Source: Planctomycetota bacterium | Lineage (GTDB): Bacteria; Planctomycetota; UBA8742; SKZP01 | DNA length: 9,468 nt | NCBI GenBank assembly: GCA_007127275.1 | Contig: SKZP01000411.1 | Location: forward strand, 1-9,468 | Reading direction: 5' to 3' | Part shown: piece by piece, positions 1 through 6,248 of the stretch | How positions within the stretch are numbered: position 1 is the stretch's first letter | Layout of the letters: each line of letters begins with the position of its first letter | The notes under the pieces: model-generated | What the model was told of the DNA's origin: nothing | The model's database searches: none | What the model saw: only the letters and a program-made list of their open reading frames with translations | Translations under genes and position numbers: made by a program

Positions 1-37
1 CAACCGCATCACAGCAACCGCATCACAGCAACCGCAG
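1..37. repeat. 14-bp tandem repeat, cut by the window edge
   Basis: The unit CAACCGCATCACAG occurs at 1-14 and 15-28, followed by a partial third copy CAACCGCAG at 29-37. The two full copies are identical. The array begins at base 1, so its true length is unknown. It lies downstream of the minus-strand gene ending at 207. Read on the minus strand the unit is CTGTGATGCGGTTG. Nothing in it looks like a coding or CRISPR repeat. Confidence 0.8.
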
Positions 38-132
38 AACGAGCGGGCCGAGTACGGTACGTTTCGTAGGACCCGTCCCGCTGACGTTCGGCGGCGCTTG
101 TTGACGTCGGTTCGCCCCGACGGGCGGAGGGG

Positions 133-193
133 AGCCCACCGACGCGCGGTGGGCGTGGCCGTAGAGCCGGGTTCGGAGGAAGCCCACCGAACC
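133..193. repeat. Pair of small inverted repeats downstream of the WG-repeat gene
   Basis: Two hairpins can be drawn here. GCCCACCG (134-141) and CGGTGGGC (147-154) form a perfect 8-bp stem with a 5-nt loop. GGTTCGG (170-176) and CCGAACC (187-193) form a 7-bp stem with a 10-nt loop. The 10-mer AGCCCACCGA is also directly repeated at 133-142 and 181-190. The second hairpin begins 14 nt past the stop codon of the minus-strand gene but has no T-tract, so it is at best a weak or Rho-assisted 3' end or an mRNA-stabilising hairpin. Confidence 0.5.
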
Positions 194-206
194 GGCAAGC
201 GGGACC

Positions 207-2291
207 TCACCGGGAGTACTCGAAGCGTTCACCCTCCGCGTTGAGGTAGTATTGGGGCACATTGAAGGCGTTGTGGACCGAAAAAAGCGGTCCCGGATGG
301 CGCCACATCCTTTCGGTGTGTCCGCGCGTGATCCAGTTGAAGTCGCGGTCGATCAACCCCCATGCATCGTCGTCTTTTGATTTGACCATGGCCACGCCAT
401 CAATGTGAGGTAACGCCTCCGCAAACCCGTCACTGACGACGTTCCCCTCGCGGTCAATGTAGGAGAATACACCGTCGCGCAACAAACGGCCGTAGCCCTC
501 GGAAAAGCCAAACAGGGCAATGCTTTCGCTTTCGACGGTGAATTGCAGATTGCCGTCGAGGTCGAAGGCGCGACTTTCGTTTGCATCGTTGTCGTGAATG
601 GCCACCAGGCCGTCGCCGATTGCGTAGACTCTGTCCCAGGTTCCTGAGGCTGTGCCGAGTTCGGCGACTTTGTTGCCATCACGGTCAATCAGGCTGGTGC
701 TTTCTCCACGTATTCTCGCAATGGCCCGCCCTTGCTTAAACGACGACATATATTCGAAGTCCGGCTCGACGGCCACGTTTCCCTCCAGGTCAAGCGCGCC
801 CCAGCGTCGATTCTCGGCCTGGAACACGGCGCGGCCGTCCTGGTAGAGGTCCAGCATGCGGAACTCGCGGTCATTGAGCGGGTTGTCGTCGAAGTCGAAC
901 AGGCGGTAGCGTTCCGTATGTGCCGAGTAGACGCGCAGCCGATCCGGACCGAGGGGCGTGTAGTCGATATCGCTGGTCAGCGGCGGATTGACCACCCACT
1001 CACGTTCTTGGTTGAACACACCCGAGTTCCTGCCGGTAAAGCTCGCCTGAAAGGTCCCGGCAACGACCGGAAAGTCGCCGTGTGAGAAAACAGGCTCGAT
1101 GACCACGCGGCCGGTCGCGTCGATGAAGCCGATCTTCCTCGTCCCCTGCCGGTTTATGGGATAGATATACTCCGGCAAGGTGCGACGCCCCGGGATCTCC
1201 TCCGGCTCGGCGAGCGAGTTGATCTGGACCAACCGCACGCTGCGCTCGCCCTCGAAGGCCAGCGCGAGATGATAACGGTTGACCCGTTTGGCCCCGAGCA
1301 ACGTGCCGCTGCCGACGCGGAGGGTCTCCACGGCCCTTGGCCGACGACGCGAGTCTCCGGTGATCTCCGAGATGTCCCACAACTCGACGGTGCCGTTTTC
1401 ATAGGCGATGGTAAGCCCGGGGTCGGCGTGAACCGCGGAAACTCCGACGACGCCTCGTCGCAGGCGCACTTCCCCGGCGACCTCCTTGCGGGACGTGTCG
1501 AAAAGTTTGAGCGTATTGTCGCGCGATCCGACCGTCAGCAGGTAGCCCCGACCGACGGATCGGATCATTTTCGCCACGCCACCGCGATGCAGCGACACGT
1601 CCCATTGCTCCTCACCGCTTTCGCTCCACCCGCGAAGTGTGCCTCGCGCATCCGCGGTGATGCGATTCCTGTGGAGGACGACGGCCTCGACGGCCGAGCG
1701 ATGCTCGAGCGTGATCTCCGTCGTGCTCAGTCCCTCAACGCCGACCTCGATCACTTTGACCGTCGATTCCCCACGAGCGGCAACGCCAACGCGAACCGAG
1801 CGGAAACTCGCCCGGCCAAACCCGGGGAGAAAACCGAGAATGGGACGGTCGAACACGGAGAGGCGCGCCACCTCACGAGCTTCGTCATTATCGTCCGGAC
1901 GCATCAGAATCACCGTGCCGTCCTCCTTGCCAACGAGATAGTACGTCGTTGAGTGTTCCCGCGGCAAAACATGCCAGACGGCGGTCACGTCGCCACACTC
2001 CATGAGGCGCACAGACTCGCGCCGCTCACTGTCGACGACACGAACATCCGTCCCGTCACCCGCGTACAGCCACGAACCAATCCCCGGCTGCGCCCATTCC
2101 AACGGTGCGTCCGTCTCGGGCGAACGCCAAACCGTCGTGACGTCGGTCGACTTGGCCTGCTTCGCCGTAGCGGCGCGCTCGGTCGACGCTCGCTCACCGC
2201 GCAGGTCGCCCACGAGAGCAACACCTAGCAGTGCGAGGAGAACGACAGGCAGCAAAAGGCACAGCAGCTTGAAAGAAGTGTCTGCATTCAT
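207..2291 (-). CDS. Membrane-anchored WD40-like / WG-repeat protein
   Basis: A 694-residue protein. Residues 8-28 are a single hydrophobic segment (LLCLLLPVVLLALLGVALVG), either an uncleaved signal anchor or a signal peptide, so the rest is probably periplasmic or extracellular. Residues about 60-360 look like a degenerate beta-propeller: blade-like pieces end in TLRGW (218-222), TLKLFD (260-265) and TVELWD (301-306). Residues about 370-690 carry WG-type repeats: KIGFIDATGRVVIEPVF (386-402), RWGALDLEGNVAVEPDF (496-512), SLIDRDGN (533-540), SYIDREGNVV (610-619) and WGLIDRDFNW (644-653). WG repeats are known as protein-binding or structural repeats without catalytic function, so a binding or scaffold role is inferred. 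I chose the start at 2291 because GGGAG (2304-2300) lies 8 nt upstream and the hydrophobic segment follows directly. An ATG at 2387 would add 32 residues ahead of that segment. The gene is monocistronic in this window. Confidence 0.88.
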   Translation of the reverse strand: MNADTSFKLLCLLLPVVLLALLGVALVGDLRGERASTERAATAKQAKSTDVTTVWRSPETDAPLEWAQPGIGSWLYAGDGTDVRVVDSERRESVRLMECGDVTAVWHVLPREHSTTYYLVGKEDGTVILMRPDDNDEAREVARLSVFDRPILGFLPGFGRASFRSVRVGVAARGESTVKVIEVGVEGLSTTEITLEHRSAVEAVVLHRNRITADARGTLRGWSESGEEQWDVSLHRGGVAKMIRSVGRGYLLTVGSRDNTLKLFDTSRKEVAGEVRLRRGVVGVSAVHADPGLTIAYENGTVELWDISEITGDSRRRPRAVETLRVGSGTLLGAKRVNRYHLALAFEGERSVRLVQINSLAEPEEIPGRRTLPEYIYPINRQGTRKIGFIDATGRVVIEPVFSHGDFPVVAGTFQASFTGRNSGVFNQEREWVVNPPLTSDIDYTPLGPDRLRVYSAHTERYRLFDFDDNPLNDREFRMLDLYQDGRAVFQAENRRWGALDLEGNVAVEPDFEYMSSFKQGRAIARIRGESTSLIDRDGNKVAELGTASGTWDRVYAIGDGLVAIHDNDANESRAFDLDGNLQFTVESESIALFGFSEGYGRLLRDGVFSYIDREGNVVSDGFAEALPHIDGVAMVKSKDDDAWGLIDRDFNWITRGHTERMWRHPGPLFSVHNAFNVPQYYLNAEGERFEYSR

Positions 2292-2299
2292 GGGACGGA

Positions 2300-2304
2300 C
2301 TCCC
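2300..2304 (-). promoter_or_regulatory. Ribosome binding site of the WG-repeat gene
   Basis: GGGAG on the minus strand, 8 nt before the ATG at 2291. It favours the shorter start over the upstream in-frame ATG at 2387. Confidence 0.55.
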
Positions 2305-2424
2305 GGTGGGTTAATCAGGACGAACAAGCAAATCTTCGACCGAGAACGAATTCGTGCTCGATCGCTCAACTGCGAGTGTTCGCCCACGGCCAGTTAACAG
2401 GCAAGGTGGCACGTCACAATTGGA

Positions 2425-2457
2425 TTGCGCAGGACAACTATATCTTACGCTGCGCAA
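2425..2457. promoter_or_regulatory. Inverted TTGCGCA half-sites around the WG-gene promoter (possible operator)
   Basis: TTGCGCA at 2425-2431 and TGCGCAA at 2451-2457 form a perfect 7-bp inverted repeat with a 19-bp spacer. The core TGCGCA is itself palindromic, so the pair can also be read as two direct copies 25 bp apart. One half-site lies in the -35/-10 spacer and the other at the predicted transcription start. This position suits a repressor or other regulator, but no cognate protein is visible. Confidence 0.4.
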
Positions 2458-2465
2458 ATAGTCAA
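2437..2465 (-). promoter_or_regulatory. Sigma70-like promoter of the WG-repeat gene
   Basis: On the minus strand, TTGACT (2465-2460) and TATAGT (2442-2437) are separated by exactly 17 bp. Each hexamer matches the consensus at 5 of 6 positions. The predicted transcript start is near 2430, giving an untranslated leader of about 140 nt before the ATG at 2291. The site lies in the AT-richest stretch of the intergenic region. Two TTGCGCA half-sites overlap it. Confidence 0.7.
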
Positions 2466-2498
2466 GCGAACGAGTGCCGAGCCGTACATTTCAAGGTC

Positions 2499-2571
2499 GT
2501 GCAACGGTTGATCAGCCGAGCCCACGGGCTTCGCCCATGAGACGTGCCCGTTTCGGATCCGTGGGTTGCAC
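2499..2571. repeat. Nested inverted-repeat structure
   Basis: GTGCAA (2499-2504) pairs with TTGCAC (2566-2571), and CCCACGG (2521-2527) pairs with CCGTGGG (2559-2565). On the right side the two arms are contiguous. On the left they are split by 16 nt, within which CGGTTGATCAGCCG (2505-2518) can form its own small hairpin. The fold would be a branched structure with the REP-like unit inside. It could be a repeat-derived element or a structured RNA. Confidence 0.4.
2516..2543 (+). repeat. REP-like unit, copy 1 (diverged)
   Basis: This 28-nt stretch matches the unit at 5844-5871 at 23 of 28 positions. It keeps the core CCCACGGGC-TTC-GCCC, but the distal arm has decayed (CATGAG in place of CGTGGG). 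Confidence 0.55.
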
Positions 2572-2604
2572 CCGCTTACGTGTTCACATCTGAGGCGAGC
2601 GGAG

Positions 2605-2657
2605 GGCGCAAGCCTTGCGCCTTGGTTCGCCTTTCTGCAGAGCACTCCGCTTGCGGA
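2605..2657. repeat. Two hairpins between the divergent genes
   Basis: GGCGCAAG-C-CTTGCGCC (2605-2621) is a perfect 17-nt palindrome, flanked by a further AGGCGA (2593-2598) and TCGCCT (2627-2632) that could extend the stem across an internal loop. TCCGC-TT-GCGGA lies at 2646-2657. Neither is followed by a T-tract on either strand. Confidence 0.45.
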
Positions 2658-2846
2658 TGCACGGGCGTCGTTCCCTTCCTTTCCGGGGGCGCGGCGGCGA
2701 CTTCCCAGGCAGGCGTGGCGCTTCCCCTTCGCGTGCGGTCGGTGGCAAAAGTGTCGCGCGGCTCTGGGCGGCGCCGTGGCGTGGTACACTGTTGTTTGGC
2801 GTGGTTGCGTTCGGACGACCTGGCTTCGCATTCATAGTTTGTTGTT

Positions 2847-3818
2847 ATGCTCGACGAGCACGAGCCTCCCTTTTCCAGTGAACCGAACCGCAACGGCGGC
2901 GACGACGGCGGAACCGACGAGACCGCCAGCGATGAAGATGCCGTGGCGGCTGCCGAGACGGTCGTCGACGGGGACTTGCGCAAGCCGATTCGCACCCTCG
3001 GCGACCTCGTCGTTCGCGGCAATATCCGCGAGAATCTGCGTGCGGCGGTCGGCGGACGACTCCAGGTGGTCGGCTGGATCCTGAGCGGCAGCGAGCTGTA
3101 CGTGGCCGGCGACGTCGAAGTGCTCGGAGGCATTGAAACGAGCAATTTGCATGTCGACGGCTCGCTCTCGGCGGCCATCCTCGACGGGTGCACGGTACGG
3201 GTCGGGCAGGCGCTCAATGTGCAGGAGCGCATACAAGACTGCGACATCTGCGTGCTCGGCCCGGTGGCCGTGCCGGATGGACAGATCGTCGGCGGGCAGA
3301 TCATCGCGACGGATTTCGTCACCTGCGAGACGCTGGGGGAGTCGCCGCGACAGCTTCAGCGCCGGGATTCGCAGCATCCACGGACCACGGTGGTGCAGAT
3401 TTCGCGCAGTGCGGCGCGAGAGTTGTTCGAGATCGACCTCGACATGCGAATCAGCGACGCCGAGGCGGCGGTGGCGCAGATGGAACACCTGTGGCAACCG
3501 CTGCTCGAGGACGAAGGGGAGCAGCAAGGGTTCTCCGAGGAGGAACGGGCGGAGCTCGAGTTGCGCAAGAAACAAATCAAGCAAGCGCGAGAGCGGCTCG
3601 CCCAGCTCGAGCAGCGCTACCGCACCCTTGAACAGCACGTACGCGACCGGACCTCCCGTTCGCCGCGCATCAGTATCGGCAAGGCGCTGTATCCCGGCGC
3701 CGAGGTGCGGATGTGGGACCGAGCGCTGCGCTTTCGCAAGACAGTCGAGGGTCCGGTGACCGTTTCGCCGACGTATCAACCGCCAGCGGAAGCGGTCTGG
3801 GGCGAAGAAGGCGCGTGA
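2847..3818 (+). CDS. FapA-like (DUF342) beta-helix protein, short form
   Basis: A 323-residue, probably cytoplasmic protein with no signal peptide or membrane segment. Residues 1-43 are an acidic, low-complexity leader. Residues about 48-165 show the short-period Gly/Val/Ile pattern of the FapA/DUF342 right-handed beta-helix: GDLVVRGNI, GRLQVVGWI, SELYVAGDVEVLGGI, LHVDGSL, CTVRVGQALNV, and then the family-typical GQIVGGQIIATDFVTCETLG (145-164). Residues about 188-267 are a charged coiled coil. Residues 274-300 (PRISIGKALYPGAEVRM...RFRKTVEG) match the family's C-terminal strand motif. FapA proteins are usually 450-600 residues with an extra N-terminal domain, which is absent here. FapA is tied to flagellar assembly in some Gram-positive bacteria, but no flagellar gene is nearby, so a scaffold role is inferred. 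A stop at 2835-2837 makes the ATG at 2847 the first start in frame. No Shine-Dalgarno is visible. Confidence 0.85.
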   Translation: MLDEHEPPFSSEPNRNGGDDGGTDETASDEDAVAAAETVVDGDLRKPIRTLGDLVVRGNIRENLRAAVGGRLQVVGWILSGSELYVAGDVEVLGGIETSNLHVDGSLSAAILDGCTVRVGQALNVQERIQDCDICVLGPVAVPDGQIVGGQIIATDFVTCETLGESPRQLQRRDSQHPRTTVVQISRSAARELFEIDLDMRISDAEAAVAQMEHLWQPLLEDEGEQQGFSEEERAELELRKKQIKQARERLAQLEQRYRTLEQHVRDRTSRSPRISIGKALYPGAEVRMWDRALRFRKTVEGPVTVSPTYQPPAEAVWGEEGA

Positions 3819-4061
3819 CCGCTGCGGCGGGTGCCCACCGCGAAATGTGCCTTGCACAAGTATGGCGGCGAGCGCAGGGCGCAAGCGGCCGTGCAGCCGA
3901 TCGCAGCCAGCAGGACTCTTGAGATAGGTTCCCGGGTGAACGGGTGCTGGCGCTTGAGGGAAATGGTCGCGTACACTACGTCGTTGAAGATTGCATGGTG
4001 GCCGCGACCGGCTGGGAGGTCGGTGGCACAACTCCCTCGTTCGTTCTCCTCGGTTGTCGTC
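3819..4061 (+). other. Gap between the FapA-like and peptidase genes
   Basis: This 243-bp stretch has no independent gene. A short hairpin follows the FapA-like stop: GCGG (3824-3827) and GGG (3829-3831) pair with CCC (3834-3836) and CCGC (3838-3841), without a T-tract. The peptidase frame is open through the whole gap from a GTG at 3831 and includes an ATG at 3963, so part of it could be coding if an upstream start is used. I saw no well-spaced promoter. The two genes may share a transcript. Confidence 0.45.
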
Positions 4062-5762
4062 ATGGTCCCACGCCTCGCTCCCCTCGTTCGGACGCCCGGC
4101 GCATGTGCGTCGCCGTCCACGCCGTTGTTTCTGCGCCGTGCGGCTGCCGTTGCCGTTGCAGTCGCCTTTGCGGCAACGGTGGCGGCTTGCGGCTCCACGA
4201 ACGGGGCGGCGGGCGACGGCGACACTGCCTCGCAGGACTCTCGGTCTGCCGACGAGGTCGGTGCCGTGGCGTTGACCGTCCGCCCGAATCCGGAGGAGAT
4301 GACGGAGGCGGAGCGGGAGGCGCGCATTGATTCGCTCTCCCGGCAAGGGCAGGCCGACTTCGCCGCCGGTCGGCTGCGGGATGCGTTGCGCCACTTCCGT
4401 GAGGTGCTCGCCCTTGAGCCGGAGCGAGCGCAGACCTGGGTGCAGGTCGGGGCGGTGCATGTGCAGCGTGACGAAAAGAGCAAGGCCGTCGAGGCGCTCG
4501 AGCAGGCGGCCGAGGTGGGGATGCTCGACTTCGAGTTCCTGCAGTCGCTCGAAGAGTTTGAGCCGCTGCGCGGCTACGCGCCGTATGAGGCCTTCCTCGA
4601 GCGCCGCGACCACTTTGCCGAGGTCTTCGCGGCACGCCGACTCGACGCCTTGCGTGAGCGACTCGGCGAGGCGTACACCTACCGGCTCGACCCCGAGATG
4701 CGGCTGATCGTCGCAACCGACCGCTCCGACTGGGTCGTCGACGCCATTACCGAGAACCTTGCGTTGACGGCCGAGGCGCTGTGGCAGGAGCTGTTTGCGC
4801 ACCGGCCGGAGGATTTCTTGTCTGTGCTTGTGCCGAGCCGCGCCGATTTCGAGCGCTTCCTGCAATTTTCCGTCTCCTCGGACATCGGCGGCGTTTACAT
4901 GCCGCAACGACGCTTGCTCGTGGCGCGGCGGCCGGATTACATGCTGCGCCATGAATACATCCATTTCCTGCACTTCGCGGACCTCGAGCACTACGCGAAC
5001 CGGCAGAATATCTGGTTCCTCGAAGGCCTGGCGACGCTGTTCGAGAACTCCGCGTACTCGACGGAGGAACGTGCCGTGGTGCCGGTGCCGAATTCGCGCC
5101 AGAACTTGCTCTTGCGGCTGGAGGCGCGTGATCAGTTGGCGTCGTGGCGCGAGATGATGGCAATGGAGCCGGACCGCTTTATGAAAAGCGCCGCGGAGCA
5201 TTACGCGCACGCGCGCTACATTTGCTGGTGGCTTTGGGAGCAGGAGTTGCTGCGACCGTTCCACGAGGCCTACGCGGAGAACGTCGAGCAAGACCCCAGC
5301 GGGGTGCAAGCTCTCGAGCAGGTCCTTGGCATGTCGGTCGAGCAAGCCGAGAAGGAGTGGCGCGAGTGGGTGCGCCGGGAGCTTAGTTTCTTTCACGGGG
5401 TCTCCGAGCCTCGGCGGGCCTACCTGGGGATCAGCCTCGAAGAGGACCGCGACGAAGGGGTACGCATCATCGCCGTAGGAGACGACACGCCGGCGGCGAA
5501 AGCCGGCCTCGCCCCGGGGGAGCGCATCTTGCGCATTGGTGCACGCCGCGTGCTTACGTCGGAAGACATTGTCGACGAGTTGTTGGCGCACCGCCCGGGC
5601 GGCGTCCTACCACTGACCGTCGAGCGTAGCGACGCCGTGGTAGACGCAGATGCGACGGAGACCGTGGAAGCACGCACGGTCGAGGTCACTCTCGACCAGG
5701 CGCCGGAGCCGGAGCAGGTGCCCGAGCCCGACTTCGAACAGCCGCGCGCCGACCCTCGTTGA
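4062..5762 (+). CDS. Lipoprotein metallopeptidase with TPR, DUF1570/MA-like and PDZ parts
   Basis: A 566-residue protein from the start chosen. Arg-Arg (25-26), a hydrophobic stretch (27-42) and TVAAC with Cys43 look like a lipoprotein signal. Residues about 88-152 are TPR-like (QADFAAGRLRDALRHFREVLALEP). Residues about 210-440 form a gluzincin-like peptidase domain: HEYIH (297-301) gives the two zinc-binding His and the catalytic Glu298, and WFLEGLATLFE (318-328) supplies the probable third ligand Glu321. HYAHARYICWWLWEQ (380-394) and a Trp-rich helix (430-440) resemble DUF1570/peptidase-MA proteins. Residues about 452-522 are a PDZ domain (YLGISLEE...TPAAKAGLAPGERILRIGARRV). The tail is Pro/Glu-rich. 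All key residues are present, so an active protease anchored in the envelope is inferred; its substrate is unknown. Earlier in-frame starts (GTG 3831, ATG 3963) would place more than 70 residues ahead of the hydrophobic segment. No start has a well-spaced Shine-Dalgarno. Confidence 0.85.
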   Translation: MVPRLAPLVRTPGACASPSTPLFLRRAAAVAVAVAFAATVAACGSTNGAAGDGDTASQDSRSADEVGAVALTVRPNPEEMTEAEREARIDSLSRQGQADFAAGRLRDALRHFREVLALEPERAQTWVQVGAVHVQRDEKSKAVEALEQAAEVGMLDFEFLQSLEEFEPLRGYAPYEAFLERRDHFAEVFAARRLDALRERLGEAYTYRLDPEMRLIVATDRSDWVVDAITENLALTAEALWQELFAHRPEDFLSVLVPSRADFERFLQFSVSSDIGGVYMPQRRLLVARRPDYMLRHEYIHFLHFADLEHYANRQNIWFLEGLATLFENSAYSTEERAVVPVPNSRQNLLLRLEARDQLASWREMMAMEPDRFMKSAAEHYAHARYICWWLWEQELLRPFHEAYAENVEQDPSGVQALEQVLGMSVEQAEKEWREWVRRELSFFHGVSEPRRAYLGISLEEDRDEGVRIIAVGDDTPAAKAGLAPGERILRIGARRVLTSEDIVDELLAHRPGGVLPLTVERSDAVVDADATETVEARTVEVTLDQAPEPEQVPEPDFEQPRADPR

Positions 5763-5834
5763 CGCGCCGGTAGCCGTCCCGGGCTCGCGCATGAAATCTC
5801 ACCTACGGTCCTCGCGGGTACAACGCGGGATTAC

Positions 5835-5926
5835 GCCCTTCCCCCAAGCCCACGGGCCTCGCCCGTGGGTCGAGCCGTGGTTCGCGTGCGACCCACGGGC
5901 GACGCCCGTGGGCTTGGGGGAGGGGC
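5835..5926. repeat. Head-to-head pair of REP-like palindromes
   Basis: The 38-nt arms at 5835-5872 and 5889-5926 are inverted copies with 2 mismatches, separated by 16 nt (5873-5888). Each arm holds an internal palindrome, CCCACGGGC-CTC-GCCCGTGGG in the left arm and CCCACGGGC-GAC-GCCCGTGGG in the right. The outer ends are the C/G-rich run CCCCCAAG and its complement. This two-unit inverted arrangement is typical of REP/BIME-type elements placed between convergent genes. It lies 72 nt past the peptidase stop and may also serve as a transcript 3'-end structure. No transposase gene is in the window. Confidence 0.75.
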
Positions 5927-5964
5927 AAAGAGGCGGTTGACGAACTCGAACGACGAGCGACCAG

Positions 5965-5978
5965 CTACGAATTCGTAG
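5965..5978. repeat. 14-bp perfect palindrome
   Basis: CTACGAATTCGTAG is its own reverse complement over all 14 bases. It lies between two convergent genes, where an operator is unlikely, so it is more probably part of a repeat element. Confidence 0.5.
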
Positions 5979-6097
5979 GACGGGCCTCCGCCAACGCAAC
6001 CGTGGCGGTCATGATGAGCAGCGCAGTCGACGACAACGACGCACGGTCGAGCGCAATGCCTCCCCCACGGAAGCAGTCTTGACGAGCTGCTAGGCGT

Positions 6098-6124
6098 GAC
6101 CGACGGGCGAGTCCGTGGGCTTGG
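6098..6124 (-). repeat. REP-like unit, copy 4 (decayed)
   Basis: Read on the minus strand, this stretch begins CCAAGCCCACGG and then TCGCCCGTCGGTC. It aligns with the unit at 5844-5871 with a 1-nt deletion in the loop and a few substitutions. The orientation matches the right arm of the pair at 5835-5926. Confidence 0.55.
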
Positions 6125-6177
6125 TTCCATGATCGGCGCAGTCGGTGGGTTTGGGAAAGCCATGAATCGCGAGCCCA

Positions 6178-6217
6178 TTAAAAGACAGGGCGCCCGCGCA
6201 GTCACTGCACGGGCGCC
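6178..6217 (-). terminator. Intrinsic terminator of the secretin gene
   Basis: GGCGCCCGCGCAGT (6189-6202) and ACTGCACGGGCGCC (6204-6217) form a 14-bp GC-rich stem with one mismatch. On the minus strand the stem is followed by CTGTCTTTTAA, a short T-tract. It starts 31 nt past the secretin stop codon. The plus-strand side reads TTGCTTGG, so some bidirectional function for the convergent peptidase gene is possible. Confidence 0.75.
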
Positions 6218-6248
6218 TTGCTTGGTTCGGTGTCGGGCGTGCCAGTGG

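Larger units (their letters stand above)
2292..2846. other. Divergent intergenic region, no gene supported
   Basis: This 555-bp stretch separates the divergent WG-repeat and FapA-like genes. It holds the minus-strand promoter with its half-sites (2425-2465), a nested inverted-repeat structure (2499-2571) that contains a REP-like unit, and two further hairpins (2605-2621 and 2646-2657). Open frames on both strands here are low-complexity, rich in Arg, Ala and Pro, and lack family resemblance. I found no convincing plus-strand promoter for the FapA-like gene. The best -10-like string is TACACT at 2785-2790, with no matching -35. Confidence 0.6.
5763..6248. other. Convergent intergenic repeat island, no gene
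   Basis: This 486-bp stretch between two convergent genes has no supported coding region. It contains a 38-bp inverted repeat of two REP-like units (5835-5926), a 14-bp perfect palindrome (5965-5978), a decayed third REP-like unit (6098-6124) and the terminator of the secretin gene (6178-6217). Confidence 0.7.

Noticed and set aside
1..37. Possible CRISPR repeats
   Set aside because: The units are contiguous 14-mers without spacers, so this is a simple tandem repeat.
23..262. 79-codon minus-strand frame overlapping the end of the WG-repeat gene
   Set aside because: It overlaps the last 56 bases of a supported gene and runs into inverted repeats and the 14-bp tandem repeat. No domain is seen.
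2445..2831. 128-codon minus-strand frame in the divergent gap
   Set aside because: Its composition is biased toward Arg, Ala and Pro, it overlaps the inverted repeats and the WG-gene promoter, and it lacks a supported ribosome binding site.
3954..3977. Possible promoter (TTGAGG and TACACT) before the peptidase gene
   Set aside because: The spacing is only 12 bp, too short for a sigma70 promoter.
2832..5591. 919-codon open frame on the minus strand
   Set aside because: It lies antisense to the FapA-like and peptidase genes, both of which have clear domains. Long antisense frames are common in GC-rich DNA, and the translation is Arg/Leu/Val/His-rich without recognisable motifs.
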